Origin: Acanthosepion esculentum
Lineage: Eukaryota > Mollusca > Cephalopoda > Sepiida > Sepiidae
Direction of reading: 5' to 3'
Assembly (NCBI GenBank): GCA_964036315.1
Contig: OZ038485.1
Coordinates: 72,598,824-72,662,823, forward strand
Length of the DNA stretch: 64,000 nucleotides
Shown piece after piece: positions 25,187 to 37,803 of this stretch; within the stretch, counting starts at the first letter, position 1, and each line of letters starts with the position of its first letter. The notes under the pieces were generated by a model. It did not search any database. It saw only the letters and a program-made list of their open reading frames with translations, and was not told the origin of the DNA. The position numbers and the translations under genes were made by a program.

Positions 25187-25879
25187 CTTGCTTTTACACC
25201 TAAAATTCAATATTTTTCAAAACTTTGTAAAACTTAAAATTTGCAATATAACTTTGTGAAAACTGTTGAAACTTGTTGAAATCAATACTTTTCGATCGAT
25301 AACATATCGATTTTCAATAATTTTACTGGTTTTCTAAAGATTTCAATAAGTAAATCAATTTTACACGCAACCGTGTTTAACGTTGAAAAACAAGCCAAAA
25401 CAGCTTGCTTTTACACCTAAAATTCAATATTTTTCAAAACTTTGTAAAACTTAAAATTTGCAATATAACTTTGTGAAAACTGTTGAAACTTGTTGAAATG
25501 AATACTTTTCGATCGGTAACATATCGATTTTCAATAATTTTATTGGTTTTCTAAAGATTTCAATAAGTAAATCAATTTTACACGCAACCGTGTTTAACGT
25601 TGAAAAACAAGCCAAAACAGCTTGCTTTTACACCTAAAATTCAATATTTTTCAAAACTTTGTAAAACTTAAAATTTGCAATATAACTTTGTGAAAACTGT
25701 TGAAACTTGTTGAAATGAATATTTTTCGATCGGTAACATATCGATTTTCAATAATTTTATTGGTTTTCTAAAGATTTCAATAAGTAAATCAATTTTACAA
25801 ACTACCGTGTTGAAGATTTCAATAAGTAAATCAATTTTACACGCAACCGTGTTTAACGTTGAAAAACAAGCCAAAACAG
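25187..25879 (+). repeat. Displaced left-domain block (693 bp)
   Basis: Three monomers (TTTTACTGG unit, TGAATACTT unit, 259-bp unit at 25621-25879) match 18427-19119 and 19764-20456. They carry ACACGCAACC and the 42-bp duplication, yet right-domain units lie on both sides. It is the last place in the window where I see ACACGCAACC. This fits a copied segment placed 5.4 kb away by gene conversion or unequal exchange. Confidence 0.85.
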
Positions 25880-28689
25880 CTTGCTTTTACACCTAAAATT
25901 CAATATTTTTCAAAACTTTGTAAAACTTAAAATTTGCAATATAACTTTGTGCAAACTGTTGAAACTTGTTGAAATCAATAGTTTTCGATCGATAACATAT
26001 CGATTTTCAATAATTTTATTGGTTTTCTAAAGATTTCAATAAGTAAATCAATTTTACAAACAACCGTGTTTAACGTTGAAAAACAAGCCAAAACAGCTTG
26101 CTTTTACACCTAAAATTCAATATTTTTCAAAACTTTGTAAAACTTAAAATTTGCAATATAACTTTGTGCAAACTGTTGAAACTTGTTGAAATCAATAGTT
26201 TTCGATCGATAACATATCGATTTTCAATAATTTTATTGGTTTTCTAAAGATTTCAATAAGTAAATCAATTTTACAAACAACCGTGTTTAACGTTGAAAAA
26301 CAAGCCAAAACAGCTTGCTTTTACACCTAAAATTCAATATTTTTCAAAACTTTGTAAAACTTAAAATTTGCAATATAACTTTGTGCAAACTGTTGAAACT
26401 TGTTGAAATCAATATTTTTCGATCGATAACATATCGATTTTCAATAATTTTATTGGTTTTCTAAAGATTTCAATAAGTAAATCAATTTTACAAACAACCG
26501 TGTTTAACGTTGAAAAACAAGCCAAAACAGCTTGCTTTTACACCTAAAATTCAATATTTTTCAAAACATTGTAAAACTTAAAATTTGCAATATAACTTTG
26601 TGAAAACCGTTGAATCTTGTTGAAATCAATACTTTTCGATCGATAACATATCGATTTTCAATAATTTTATTGGTTTTCTAAAGATTTCAATAAGTAAATC
26701 AATTTTTCATACAGCCGTGTTTAACGTTGAAAAACAAGCCATAACAGCTTGCTTTTACACCTAAAATTCAATATTTTTCAAAACTTTGTAAAACTTAAAA
26801 TTTGCAATATAACTTTGTGAAAACAGTTGAGAGTTGTTGAAATGAATACTTTTCGATCGGTAACATATCGATTTTCAATAATTTTATTGGTTTTTTAAAG
26901 ATTTCAATAAGTAAATCAATTTTACAAACAACAGTGTTTAAGGTTGAAAAACAAGCCAAAACAGCTTGCTTTTACACCTAAAATTCAATATTTTTCAAAA
27001 CTTTGTAAAACTTAAAATTTGCAATATAACTTTGTGCAAACTGTTGAAACTTGTTGAAATCAATAGTTTTCGATCGATAACATATCGATTTTCAATAATT
27101 TTATTGGTTTTCTAAAGATTTCAATAAGTAAATCAATTTTACAAACAACCGTGTTTAACGTTGAAAAACAAGCCAAAACAGCTTGCTTTTACACCTAAAA
27201 TTCAATATTTTTCAAAACTTTGTAAAACTTAAAATTTGCAATATAACTTTGTGCAAACTGTTGAAACTTGTTGAAATCAATAGTTTTCGATCGATAACAT
27301 ATCGATTTTCAATAATTTTATTGCTTTTCTAAAGATTTCAATAAGTAAATCAATTTTTCATACAGCCGTGTATAACGTTGAAAAACAAGCCATAACAGCT
27401 TGCTTTTACACCTAAAATTCAATATTTTTCAAAACTTTGTAAAACTTAGAATTTGCAATATAACTTTGTGAAAACTGTTGAGACTTGTTGAAATCAATAC
27501 TTTTCGATCGATAACATATCGATTTTCAATAATTTTATTGGTTTTCTAAAGATTTCAATAAGTAAATCAATTTTACAAACAACCGTGTTTAACGTTGAAA
27601 AACGAGCCAAAACAGCTTGCATTTACACCTAAAATTCAATATTTTTCAAAACTTTGTAAAACTTAAAATTTGCAATATAACTTTGTGCAAACTGTTGAAA
27701 CTTGTTGAAATCAATAGTTTTCGATCGATAACATATCGATTTTCAATAATTTTATTGGTTTTCTAAAGATTTCAATAAGTAAATCAATTTTTCATACAGC
27801 CGTGTTTAACGTTGAAAAACAAGCCATAACAGCTTGCTTTTACACCTAAAATTCAATATTTTTCAAAACTTTGTAAAACTTAAAATTTGCAATATAACTT
27901 TGTGAAAACAGTTGAGAGTTGTTGAAATGAATACTTTTCGATCGGTAACATATCGATTTTCAATAATTTTATTGGTTTTCTAAAGATTTCAATAAGTAAA
28001 TCAATTTTACAAACAACCGTGTTTAAGGTTGAAAAACAAGCCAAAACAGCTTGCTTTTACACCTAAAATTCAATATTTTTCAAAACTTTGTAAAACTTAA
28101 ACTTTGCAATATAACTTTGTGCAAAATGTTGAAACTTGTTGAAATGAATACTTTTCGATCGGTAACATATCGATTTTCAATAATTTTATTGGTTTTCTAA
28201 AGATTTCAATAAGTAAATCAATTTTACAAACAACCGTGTTTAACGTTGAAAAACAAGCCAAAACAGCTTGCTTTTACACCTAAAATTCAATATTTTTCAA
28301 AACTTTGTAAAACTTAAAATTTGCAATATAACTTTGTGCAAACTGTTGAAACTTGTTGAAATCAATACTTTTCGATCGATTTTCAATAATTTTATTGGTT
28401 TTCTAAAGATTTCAATAAGTAAATCAATTTTACAAACAACCGTGTTTAACGTTGAAAAACAAGCCAAAACAGCTTGCTTTTACACCTAAAATTCAATATT
28501 TTTCAAAACTTTGTAAAACTTAAAATTTGCAATATAACTTTGTGCAAACTGTTGAAACTTGTTGAAATCAATAGTTTTCGATCGATAACATATCGATTTT
28601 CAATAATTTTATTGCTTTTCTAAAGATTTCAATAAGTAAATCAATTTTACAACCAACCGTGTTTAACGTTGAAAAACAAGCCAAAACAG
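25880..28689 (+). repeat. Right-type monomers
   Basis: Thirteen monomers, mostly TGTGCAAAC with ACAAACAACC or TTTCATACAGCC. The pair at 26531-26964 (CCGTTGAATC unit, then GAGAGTT unit with TTTTTTAAAG and AACAACAGTG) is related to 31728-32161 and 60170-60603. TTATTGCTTTTC, a GG to GC change beside the CAATAA dyad, first appears at about 27320. Contains the 206-bp unit listed separately. Confidence 0.75.
28267..28472 (+). repeat. 206-bp deletion monomer
   Basis: The dyad reads CTTTTCGATCGATTTTC: 11 bp are missing, exactly the distance between the two ATCGAT words, so this fits slippage between direct repeats. It is a different event from the 7-bp loss in the 210-bp units although it hits the same spot. 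It leaves a 73-codon plus-strand frame open, which I consider chance. Confidence 0.9.
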
Positions 28690-30208
28690 CTTGCTTTTAC
28701 ACCTAAAATTCAATATTTTTCAAAACTTTGTAAAACTTAAGATTTGCAATATAACTTTGTGAAAACAGTTGAAAGTTGTTGAAATGAATACTTTTCGATC
28801 GGTAACATATCGATTTTCAATAATTTTATTGGTTTTCTAAAGATTTCAATAAGTAAATCAATTTTACAAACAACCGTGTTTAACGTTGAAAAACAAGCCA
28901 AAACAGCTTGCTTTTACACCTAAAATTCAATATTTTTCAAAACTTTGTAAAACTTAAGATTTGCAATATAACTTTGTGAAAACAGTTGAAAGTTGTTGAA
29001 ATGAATACTTTTCGATCGGTAACATATCGATTTTCAATAATTTTATTGGTTTTCTAAAGATTTCAATAAGTAAATCAATTTTACAAACAACCGTGTTTAA
29101 CGTTGAAAAACAAGCCAAAACAGCTTGCTTTTACACCTAAAATTCAATATTTTTCAAAACTTTGTAAAACTTAAAATTTGCAATATAACTTTGTGCAAAC
29201 TGTTGAAACTTGTTGAAATCAATACTTTTCGATCGATAACATATCGATTTTCAATAATTTTATTGGTTTTCTAAAGATTTCAATAAGTAAATCAATTTTA
29301 CAAACAACCGTGTTTAAGGTTGAAAAACAAGCCAAAACAGCTTGCTTTTACACCTAAAATTCAATATTTTTCAAAACTTTGTAAAACTTAAGATTTGCAA
29401 TATAACTTTGTGAAAACAGTTGAAAGTTGTTGAAATGAATACTTTTCGATCGGTAACATATCGATTTTCAATAATTTTATTGGTTTTCTAAAGATTTCAA
29501 TAAGTAAATCAATTTTACAAACAACCGTGTTTAACGTTGAAAAACAAGCCAAAACAGCTTGCTTTTACACCTAAAATTCAATATTTTTCAAAACTTTGTA
29601 AAACTTAAAATTTGCAATATAACTTTGTGCAAACTGTTGAAACTTGTTGAAATCAATAGTTTTCGATCGATAACATATCGATTTTCAATAATTTTATTGC
29701 TTTTCTAAAGATTTCAATAAGTAAATCAATTTTACAAACAACCGTGTTTAACGTTGAAAAACAAGCCAAAACAGCTTGCTTTTACACCTAAAATTCAATA
29801 TTTTTCAAAACTTTGTAAAACTTAAAATTTGCAATATAACTTTGTGCAAACTGTTGAAACTTGTTGAAATCAATAGTTTTCGATCGATAACATATCGATT
29901 TTCAATAATTTTATTGGTTTTCTAAAGATTTCAATAAGTAAATCAATTTTACAAACAACCGTGTTTAACGTTGAAAAACAAGCCAAAACAGCTTGCTTTT
30001 ACACCTAAAATTCAATATTTTTCAAAACTTTGTAAAACTTAAAATTTGCAATATAACTTTGTGCAAACTGTTGAAACTTGTTGAAATCAATAGTTTTCGA
30101 TCGATAACATATCGATTTTCAATAATTTTATTGGTTTTCTAAAGATTTCAATAAGTAAATCAATTTTACAAACAACCGTGTTTAACGTTGAAAAACAAGC
30201 CAAAACAG
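28690..30208 (+). repeat. 7-monomer HOR, copy 1 (1519 bp)
   Basis: Monomer order: TAAGA, TAAGA, GCAAAC/ATACTT with AAGG, TAAGA, GCAAAC with TTGCTTTTC, GCAAAC, GCAAAC. The first four units recur from 30209 at an offset of 7 x 217 = 1519. Confidence 0.65.
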
Positions 30209-31727
30209 CTTGCTTTTACACCTAAAATTCAATATTTTTCAAAACTTTGTAAAACTTAAGATTTGCAATATAACTTTGTGAAAACAGTTGAAAGTTGTTG
30301 AAATGAATACTTTTCGATCGGTAACATATCGATTTTCAATAATTTTATTGGTTTTCTAAAGATTTCAATAAGTAAATCAATTTTACAAACAACCGTGTTT
30401 AACGTTGAAAAACAAGCCAAAACAGCTTGCTTTTACACCTAAAATTCAATATTTTTCAAAACTTTGTAAAACTTAAGATTTGCAATATAACTTTGTGAAA
30501 ACAGTTGAAAGTTGTTGAAATGAATACTTTTCGATCGGTAACATATCGATTTTCAATAATTTTATTGGTTTTCTAAAGATTTCAATAAGTAAATCAATTT
30601 TACAAACAACCGTGTTTAACGTTGAAAAACAAGCCAAAACAGCTTGCTTTTACACCTAAAATTCAATATTTTTCAAAACTTTGTAAAACTTAAAATTTGC
30701 AATATAACTTTGTGCAAACTGTTGAAACTTGTTGAAATCAATACTTTTCGATCGATAACATATCGATTTTCAATAATTTTATTGGTTTTCTAAAGATTTC
30801 AATAAGTAAATCAATTTTACAAACAACCGTGTTTAAGGTTGAAAAACAAGCCAAAACAGCTTGCTTTTACACCTAAAATTCAATATTTTTCAAAACTTTG
30901 TAAAACTTAAGATTTGCAATATAACTTTGTGAAAACAGTTGAAAGTTGTTGAAATGAATACTTTTCGATCGGTAACATATCGATTTTCAATAATTTTATT
31001 GGTTTTCTAAAGATTTCAATAAGTAAATCAATTTTACAAACAACCGTGTTTAAGGTTGAAAAACAAGCCAAAACAGCTTGCTTTTACACCTAAAATTCAA
31101 TATTTTTCAAAACTTTGTAAAACTTAAGATTTGCAATATAACTTTGTGAAAACAGTTGAAAGTTGTTGAAATGAATACTTTTCGATCGGTAACATATCGA
31201 TTTTCAATAATTTTATTGGTTTTCTAAAGATTTCAATAAGTAAATCAATTTTACAAACAACCGTGTTTAACGTTGAAAAACAAGCCAAAACAGCTTGCTT
31301 TTACACCTAAAATTCAATATTTTTCAAAACTTTGTAAAACTTAAAATTTGCAATATAACTTTGTGCAAACTGTTGAAACTTGTTGAAATCAATAGTTTTC
31401 GATCGATAACATATCGATTTTCAATAATTTTATTGGTTTTCTAAAGATTTCAATAAGTAAATCAATTTTACAAACAACCGTGTTTAACGTTGAAAAACAA
31501 GCCAAAACAGCTTGCTTTTACACCTAAAATTCAATATTTTTCAAAACTTTGTAAAACTTAAAATTTGCAATATAACTTTGTGCAAACTGTTGAAACTTGT
31601 TGAAATCAATAGTTTTCGATCGATAACATATCGATTTTCAATAATTTTATTGGTTTTCTAAAGATTTCAATAAGTAAATCAATTTTTCATACAGCCGTGT
31701 TTAACGTTGAAAAACAAGCCAAAACAG
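30209..31727 (+). repeat. 7-monomer HOR, copy 2 (partly rearranged)
   Basis: Starts TAAGA, TAAGA, GCAAAC/ATACTT with AAGG, TAAGA like the previous block, but the fourth unit ends in AAGGTTG and is followed by one more TAAGA unit, then two GCAAAC units. The two blocks therefore agree for about 850 bp and then part. Confidence 0.6.
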
Positions 31728-33029
31728 CTTGCTTTTACACCTAAAATTCAATATTTTTCAAAACTTTGTAAAACTTAAAATTTGCAATATAACTTTGTGA
31801 AAACCGTTGAATCTTGTTGAAATCAATACTTTTCGATCGATAACATATCGATTTTCAATAATTTTATTGGTTTTCTAAAGATTTCAATAAGTAAATCAAT
31901 TTTTCATACAGCCGTGTTTAACGTTGAAAAACAAGCCATAACAGCTTGCTTTTACACCTAAAATTCAATATTTTTCAAAACTTTGTAAAACTTAAAATTT
32001 GCAATATAACTTTGTGAAAACAGTTGAGAGTTGTTGAAATGAATACTTTTCGATCGGTAACATATCGATTTTCAATAATTTTATTGGTTTTTTAAAGATT
32101 TCAATAAGTAAATCAATTTTACAAACAACAGTGTTTAAGGTTGAAAAACAAGCCAAAACAGCTTGCTTTTACACCTAAAATTCAATATTTTTCAAAACTT
32201 TGTAAAACTTAAAATTTGCAATATAACTTTGTGCAAACTGTTGAAACTTGTTGAAATCAATAGTTTTCGATCGATAACATATCGATTTTCAATAATTTTA
32301 TTGGTTTTCTAAAGATTTCAATAAGTAAATCAATTTTACAAACAACCGTGTTTAACGTTGAAAAACAAGCCAAAACAGCTTGCTTTTACACCTAAAATTC
32401 AATATTTTTCAAAACTTTGTAAAACTTAAAATTTGCAATATAACTTTGTGCAAACTGTTGAAACTTGTTGAAATCAATACTTTTCGATCGATAACATATC
32501 GATTTTCAATAATTTTATTGGTTTTCTAAAGATTTCAATAAGTAAATCAATTTTACAAACAACCGTGTTTAACGTTGAAAAACAAGCCAAAACAGCTTGC
32601 TTTTACACCTAAAATTCAATATTTTTCAAAACTTTGTAAAACTTAAGATTTGCAATATAACTTTGTGAAAACAGTTGAAAGTTGTTGAAATGAATACTTT
32701 TCGATCGGTAACATATCGATTTTCAATAATTTTATTGGTTTTCTAAAGATTTCAATAAGTAAATCAATTTTACAAACAACCGTGTTTAACGTTGAAAAAC
32801 AAGCCAAAACAGCTTGCTTTTACACCTAAAATTCAATATTTTTCAAAACTTTGTAAAACTTAAAATTTGCAATATAACTTTGTGCAAACTGTTGAAACTT
32901 GTTGAAATCAATAGTTTTCGATCGATAACATATCGATTTTCAATAATTTTATTGGTTTTCTAAAGATTTCAATAAGTAAATCAATTTTACAAACAACCGT
33001 GTTTAACGTTGAAAAACAAGCCAAAACAG
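31728..33029 (+). repeat. Right-type monomers between HORs
   Basis: Six monomers: CCGTTGAATC unit with TTTCATACAGCC, GAGAGTT unit with TTTTTTAAAG and AACAACAGTG, two GCAAAC units, a TAAGA unit and a GCAAAC unit. The first two repeat 26531-26964 at offset 5197. Confidence 0.7.
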
Positions 33030-35415
33030 CTTGCTTTTACACCTAAAATTCAATATTTTTCAAAACTTTGTAAAACTTAAAATTTGCAATATAACTTTGT
33101 GCAAACTGTTGAAACTTGTTGAAATCAATAGTTTTCGATCGATAACATATCGATTTTCAATAATTTTATTGGTTTTCTAAAGATTTCAATAAGTAAATCA
33201 ATTTTACAAACAACCGTGTTTAACGTTGAAAAACAAGCCAAAACAGCTTGCTTTTACACCTAAAATTCAATATTTTTCAAAACTTTGTAAAACTTAAAAT
33301 TTGCAATATAACTTTGTGCAAACTGTTGAAACTTGTTGAAATCAATACTTTTCGATCGATAACATATCGATTTTCAATAATTTTATTGGTTTTCTAAAGA
33401 TTTCAATAAGTAAATCAATTTTACAAACAACCGTGTTTAACGTTGAAAAACAAGCCAAAACAGCTTGCTTTTACACCTAAAATTCAATATTTTTCAAAAC
33501 TTTGTAAAACTTAAGATTTGCAATATAACTTTGTGAAAACAGTTGAAAGTTGTTGAAATGAATACTTTTCGATCGGTAACATATCGATTTTCAATAATTT
33601 TATTGGTTTTCTAAAGATTTCAATAAGTAAATCAATTTTACAAACAACCGTGTTTAACGTTGAAAAACAAGCCAAAACAGCTGGCTTTTACACCTAAAAT
33701 TCAATATTTTTCAAAACTTTGTAAAACTTAAAATTTGCAATATAACTTTGTGCAAACTGTTGAAACTTGTTGAAATCAATAGTTTTCGATCGATAACATA
33801 TCGATTTTCAATAATTTTATTGGTTTTCTAAAGATTTCAATAAGTAAATCAATTTTACAAACAACCGTGTTTAACGTTGAAAAACAAGCCAAAACAGCTT
33901 GCTTTTACACCTAAAATTCAATATTTTTCAAAACTTTGTAAAACTTAAAATTTGCAATATAACTTTGTGCAAACTGTTGAAACTTGTTGAAATCAATACT
34001 TTTCGATCGATAACATATCGATTTTCAATAATTTTATTGGTTTTCTAAAGATTTTAATAAGTAAATCAATTTTTCATACAGCCGTGTATAACGTTGAAAA
34101 ACAAGCCATAACAGCTTGCTTTTACACCTAAAATTCAATATTTTCAAAACTTTGTAAAACTTAAAATTTGCAATATAACTTTGTGAAAACAGTTGAGAGT
34201 TGTTGAAATGAATACTTTTCGATCGGTAACATATCGATTTTCAATAATTTTATTGGTTTTCTAAAGATTTCAATAAGTAAATCAATTTTACAAACAACCG
34301 TGTTTAAGGTTGAAAAAGAAGCCAAAACAGCTTGCTTTTACACCTAAAATTCAATATTTTTCAAAACTATGTAAAACTTAAAATTTGCAATATAACTTTG
34401 TGAAAACTGTTGAGACTTGTTGAAATCAATACTTTTCGATCGATAACATATCGATTTTCAATAATTTTATTGGTTTTCTAAAGATTTCAATAAGTAAATC
34501 AATTTTACAAACAACCGTGTTCAACATTGAAAAACGAGCCAAAACAGCTTGCATTTACACCTAAAATTCAATATTTTTCAAAACTTTGTAAAACTTAAAA
34601 TTTGCAATATAACTTTGTGCAAACTGTTGAAACTTGTTGAAATCAATAGTTTTCGATCGATAACATATCGATTTTCAATAATTTTATTGGTTTTCTAAAG
34701 ATTTCAATAAGTAAATCAATTTTTCATACAGCCGTGTTTAACGTTGAAAAACAAGCCAAAACAGCTTGCTTTTACACCTAAAATTCAATATTTTTCAAAA
34801 CTTTGTAAAACTTAAAATTTGCAATATAACTTTGTGAAAACCGTTGAAACTTGTTGAAATCAATACTTTTCGATCGATAACATATCGATTTTCAATAATT
34901 TTATTGGTTTTCTAAAGATTTCAATAAGTAAATCAATTTTTCATACAGCCGTGTTTAACGTTGAAAAACAAGCCATAACAGCTTGCTTTTACACCTAAAA
35001 TTCAATATTTTTCAAAACTTTGTAAAACTTAAAATTTGCAATATAACTTTGTGAAAACAGTTGAGAGTTGTTGAAATGAATACTTTTCGATCGGTAACAT
35101 ATCGATTTTCAATAATTTTATTGGTTTTCTAAAGATTTCAATAAGTAAATCAATTTTACAAACAACCGTGTTTAACGTTGAAAAACAAGCCAAAACAGCT
35201 TGCTTTTACATCTAAAATTCAATATTTTTCAAAACTTTGTAAAACTTAAAATTTGCAATATAACTTTGTGAAAACCGTTGAAACTTGTTGAAATCAATAC
35301 TTTTCGATCGATAACATATCGATTTTCAATAATTTTATTGGTTTTCTAAAGATTTCAATAAGTAAATCAATTTTACAAACAACCGTGTTTAACGTTGAAA
35401 AACAAGCCAAAACAG
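33030..35415 (+). repeat. 11-monomer HOR, copy 1 (2386 bp)
   Basis: Eleven units starting at 33030, 33247, 33464, 33681, 33898, 34115, 34331, 34548, 34765, 34982 and 35199. Marks: CAGCTGGC at the start of the fourth, ATTTTAATAAG and GTGTATAACG in the fifth, a 216-bp sixth unit with TATTTTC, AACTATG and GAGACTT in the seventh, AACATTG with AACGAGCC at its end, and TACATCTAAA in the last. The whole order recurs from 35416. Confidence 0.88.
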
Positions 35416-37803
35416 CTTGCTTTTACACCTAAAATTCAATATTTTTCAAAACTTTGTAAAACTTAAAATTTGCAATATAACTTTGTGCAAACTGTTGAAA
35501 CTTGTTGAAATCAATAGTTTTCGATCGATAACATATCGATTTTCAATAATTTTATTGGTTTTCTAAAGATTTCAATAAGTAAATCAATTTTACAAACAAC
35601 CGTGTTTAACGTTGAAAAACAAGCCAAAACAGCTTGCTTTTACACCTAAAATTCAATATTTTTCAAAACTTTGTAAAACTTAAAATGTGCAATATAACTT
35701 TGTGCAAACTGTTGAAACTTGTTGAAATCAATACTTTTCGATCGATAACATATCGATTTTCAATAATTTTATTGGTTTTCTAAAGATTTCAATAAGTAAA
35801 TCAATTTTACAAACAACCGTGTTTAACGTTGAAAAACAAGCCAAAACAGCTTGCTTTTACACCTAAAATTCAATATTTTTCAAAACTTTGTAAAACTTAA
35901 GATTTGCAATATAACTTTGTGAAAACAGTTGAAAGTTGTTGAAATGAATACTTTTCGATCGGTAACATATCGATTTTCAATAATTTTATTGGTTTTCTAA
36001 AGATTTCAATAAGTAAATCAATTTTACAAACAACCGTGTTTAACGTTGAAAAACAAGCCAAAACAGCTGGCTTTTACACCTAAAATTCAATATTTTTCAA
36101 AACTTTGTAAAACTTAAAATTTGCAATATAACTTTGTGCAAACTGTTGAAACTTGTTGAAATCAATAGTTTTCGATCGATAACATATCGATTTTCAATAA
36201 TTTTATTGGTTTTCTAAAGATTTCAATAAGTAAATCAATTTTACAAACAACCGTGTTTAACGTTGAAAAACAAGCCAAAACAGCTTGCTTTTACACCTAA
36301 AATTCAATATATTCTTCAAAACTTTGTAAAACTTAAAATTTGCAATATAACTTTGTGCAAACTGTTGAAACTTGTTGAAATCAATACTTTTCGATCGATA
36401 ACATATCGATTTTCAATAATTTTATTGGTTTTCTAAAGATTTTAATAAGTAAATCAATTTTTCATACAGCCGTGTATAACGTTGAAAAACAAGCCATAAC
36501 AGCTTGCTTTTACACCTAAAATTCAATATTTTCAAAACTTTGTAAAACTTAAAATTTGCAATATAACTTTGTGAAAACAGTTGAGAGTTGTTGAAATGAA
36601 TACTTTTCGATCGGTAACATATCGATTTTCAATAATTTTATTGGTTTTCTAAAGATTTCAATAAGTAAATCAATTTTACAAACAACCGTGTTTAAGGTTG
36701 AAAAAGAAGCCAAAACAGCTTGCTTTTACACCTAAAATTCAATATTTTTCAAAACTATGTAAAACTTAAAATTTGCAATATAACTTTGTGAAAACTGTTG
36801 AGACTTGTTGAAATCAATACTTTTCGATCGATAACATATCGATTTTCAATAATTTTATTGGTTTTCTAAAGATTTCAATAAGTAAATCAATTTTACAAAC
36901 AACCGTGTTTAACGTTGAAAAACGAGCCAAAACAGCTTGCATTTACACCTAAAATTCAATATTTTTCAAAACTTTGTAAAACTTAAAATTTGCAATATAA
37001 CTTTGTGCAAACTGTTGAAACTTGTTGAAATCAATAGTTTTCGATCGATAACATATCGATTTTCAATAATTTTATTGGTTTTCTAAAGATTTCAATAAGT
37101 AAATCAATTTTTCATACAGCCGTGTTTAACGTTGAAAAACAAGCCAAAACAGCTTGCTTTTACACCTAAAATTCAATATTTTTCAAAACTTTGTAAAACT
37201 TAAAATTTGCAATATAACTTTGTGAAAACCGTTGAAACTTGTTGAAATCAATACTTTTCGATCGATAACATATCGATTTTCAATAATTTTATTGGTTTTC
37301 TAAAGATTTCAATAAGTAAATCAATTTTTCATACAGCCGTGTTTAACGTTGAAAAACAAGCCATAACAGCTTGCTTTTACACCTAAAATTCAATATTTTT
37401 CAAAACTTTGTAAAACTTAAAATTTGCAATATAACTTTGTGAAAACAGTTGAGAGTTGTTGAAATGAATACTTTTCGATCGGTAACATATCGATTTTCAA
37501 TAATTTTATTGGTTTTCTAAAGATTTCAATAAGTAAATCAATTTTACAAACAACCGTGTTTAACGTTGAAAAACAAGCCAAAACAGCTTGCTTTTACACC
37601 TAAAATTCAATATTTTTCAAAACTTTGTAAAACTTAAAATTTGCAATATAACTTTGTGAAAACCGTTGAAACTTGTTGAAATCAATACTTTTCGATCGAT
37701 AACATATCGATTTTCAATAATTTTATTGGTTTTCTAAAGATTTCAATAAGTAAATCAATTTTACAAACAACCGTGTTTAAGGTTGAAAAACAAGCCAAAA
37801 CAG
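35416..37803 (+). repeat. 11-monomer HOR, copy 2 (2388 bp)
   Basis: Same eleven units as 33030-35415, including CAGCTGGC at 36064, AATAAGT preceded by ATTTT, GTGTATAACG and the AACTATG unit. Differences include AAAATGTGC at about 35685, ATATATTCTTC at about 36308 (2 bp longer), AACGTTG restored at about 36911, and AAGG in place of AACG at the end. Direct tandem duplication with modest divergence. Confidence 0.88.

Noticed and set aside
28268..28489. 73-codon plus-strand open frame
   Set aside because: It exists only because the 206-bp unit lost 11 bp; every neighbouring unit has stops in this frame. No recognisable domain.
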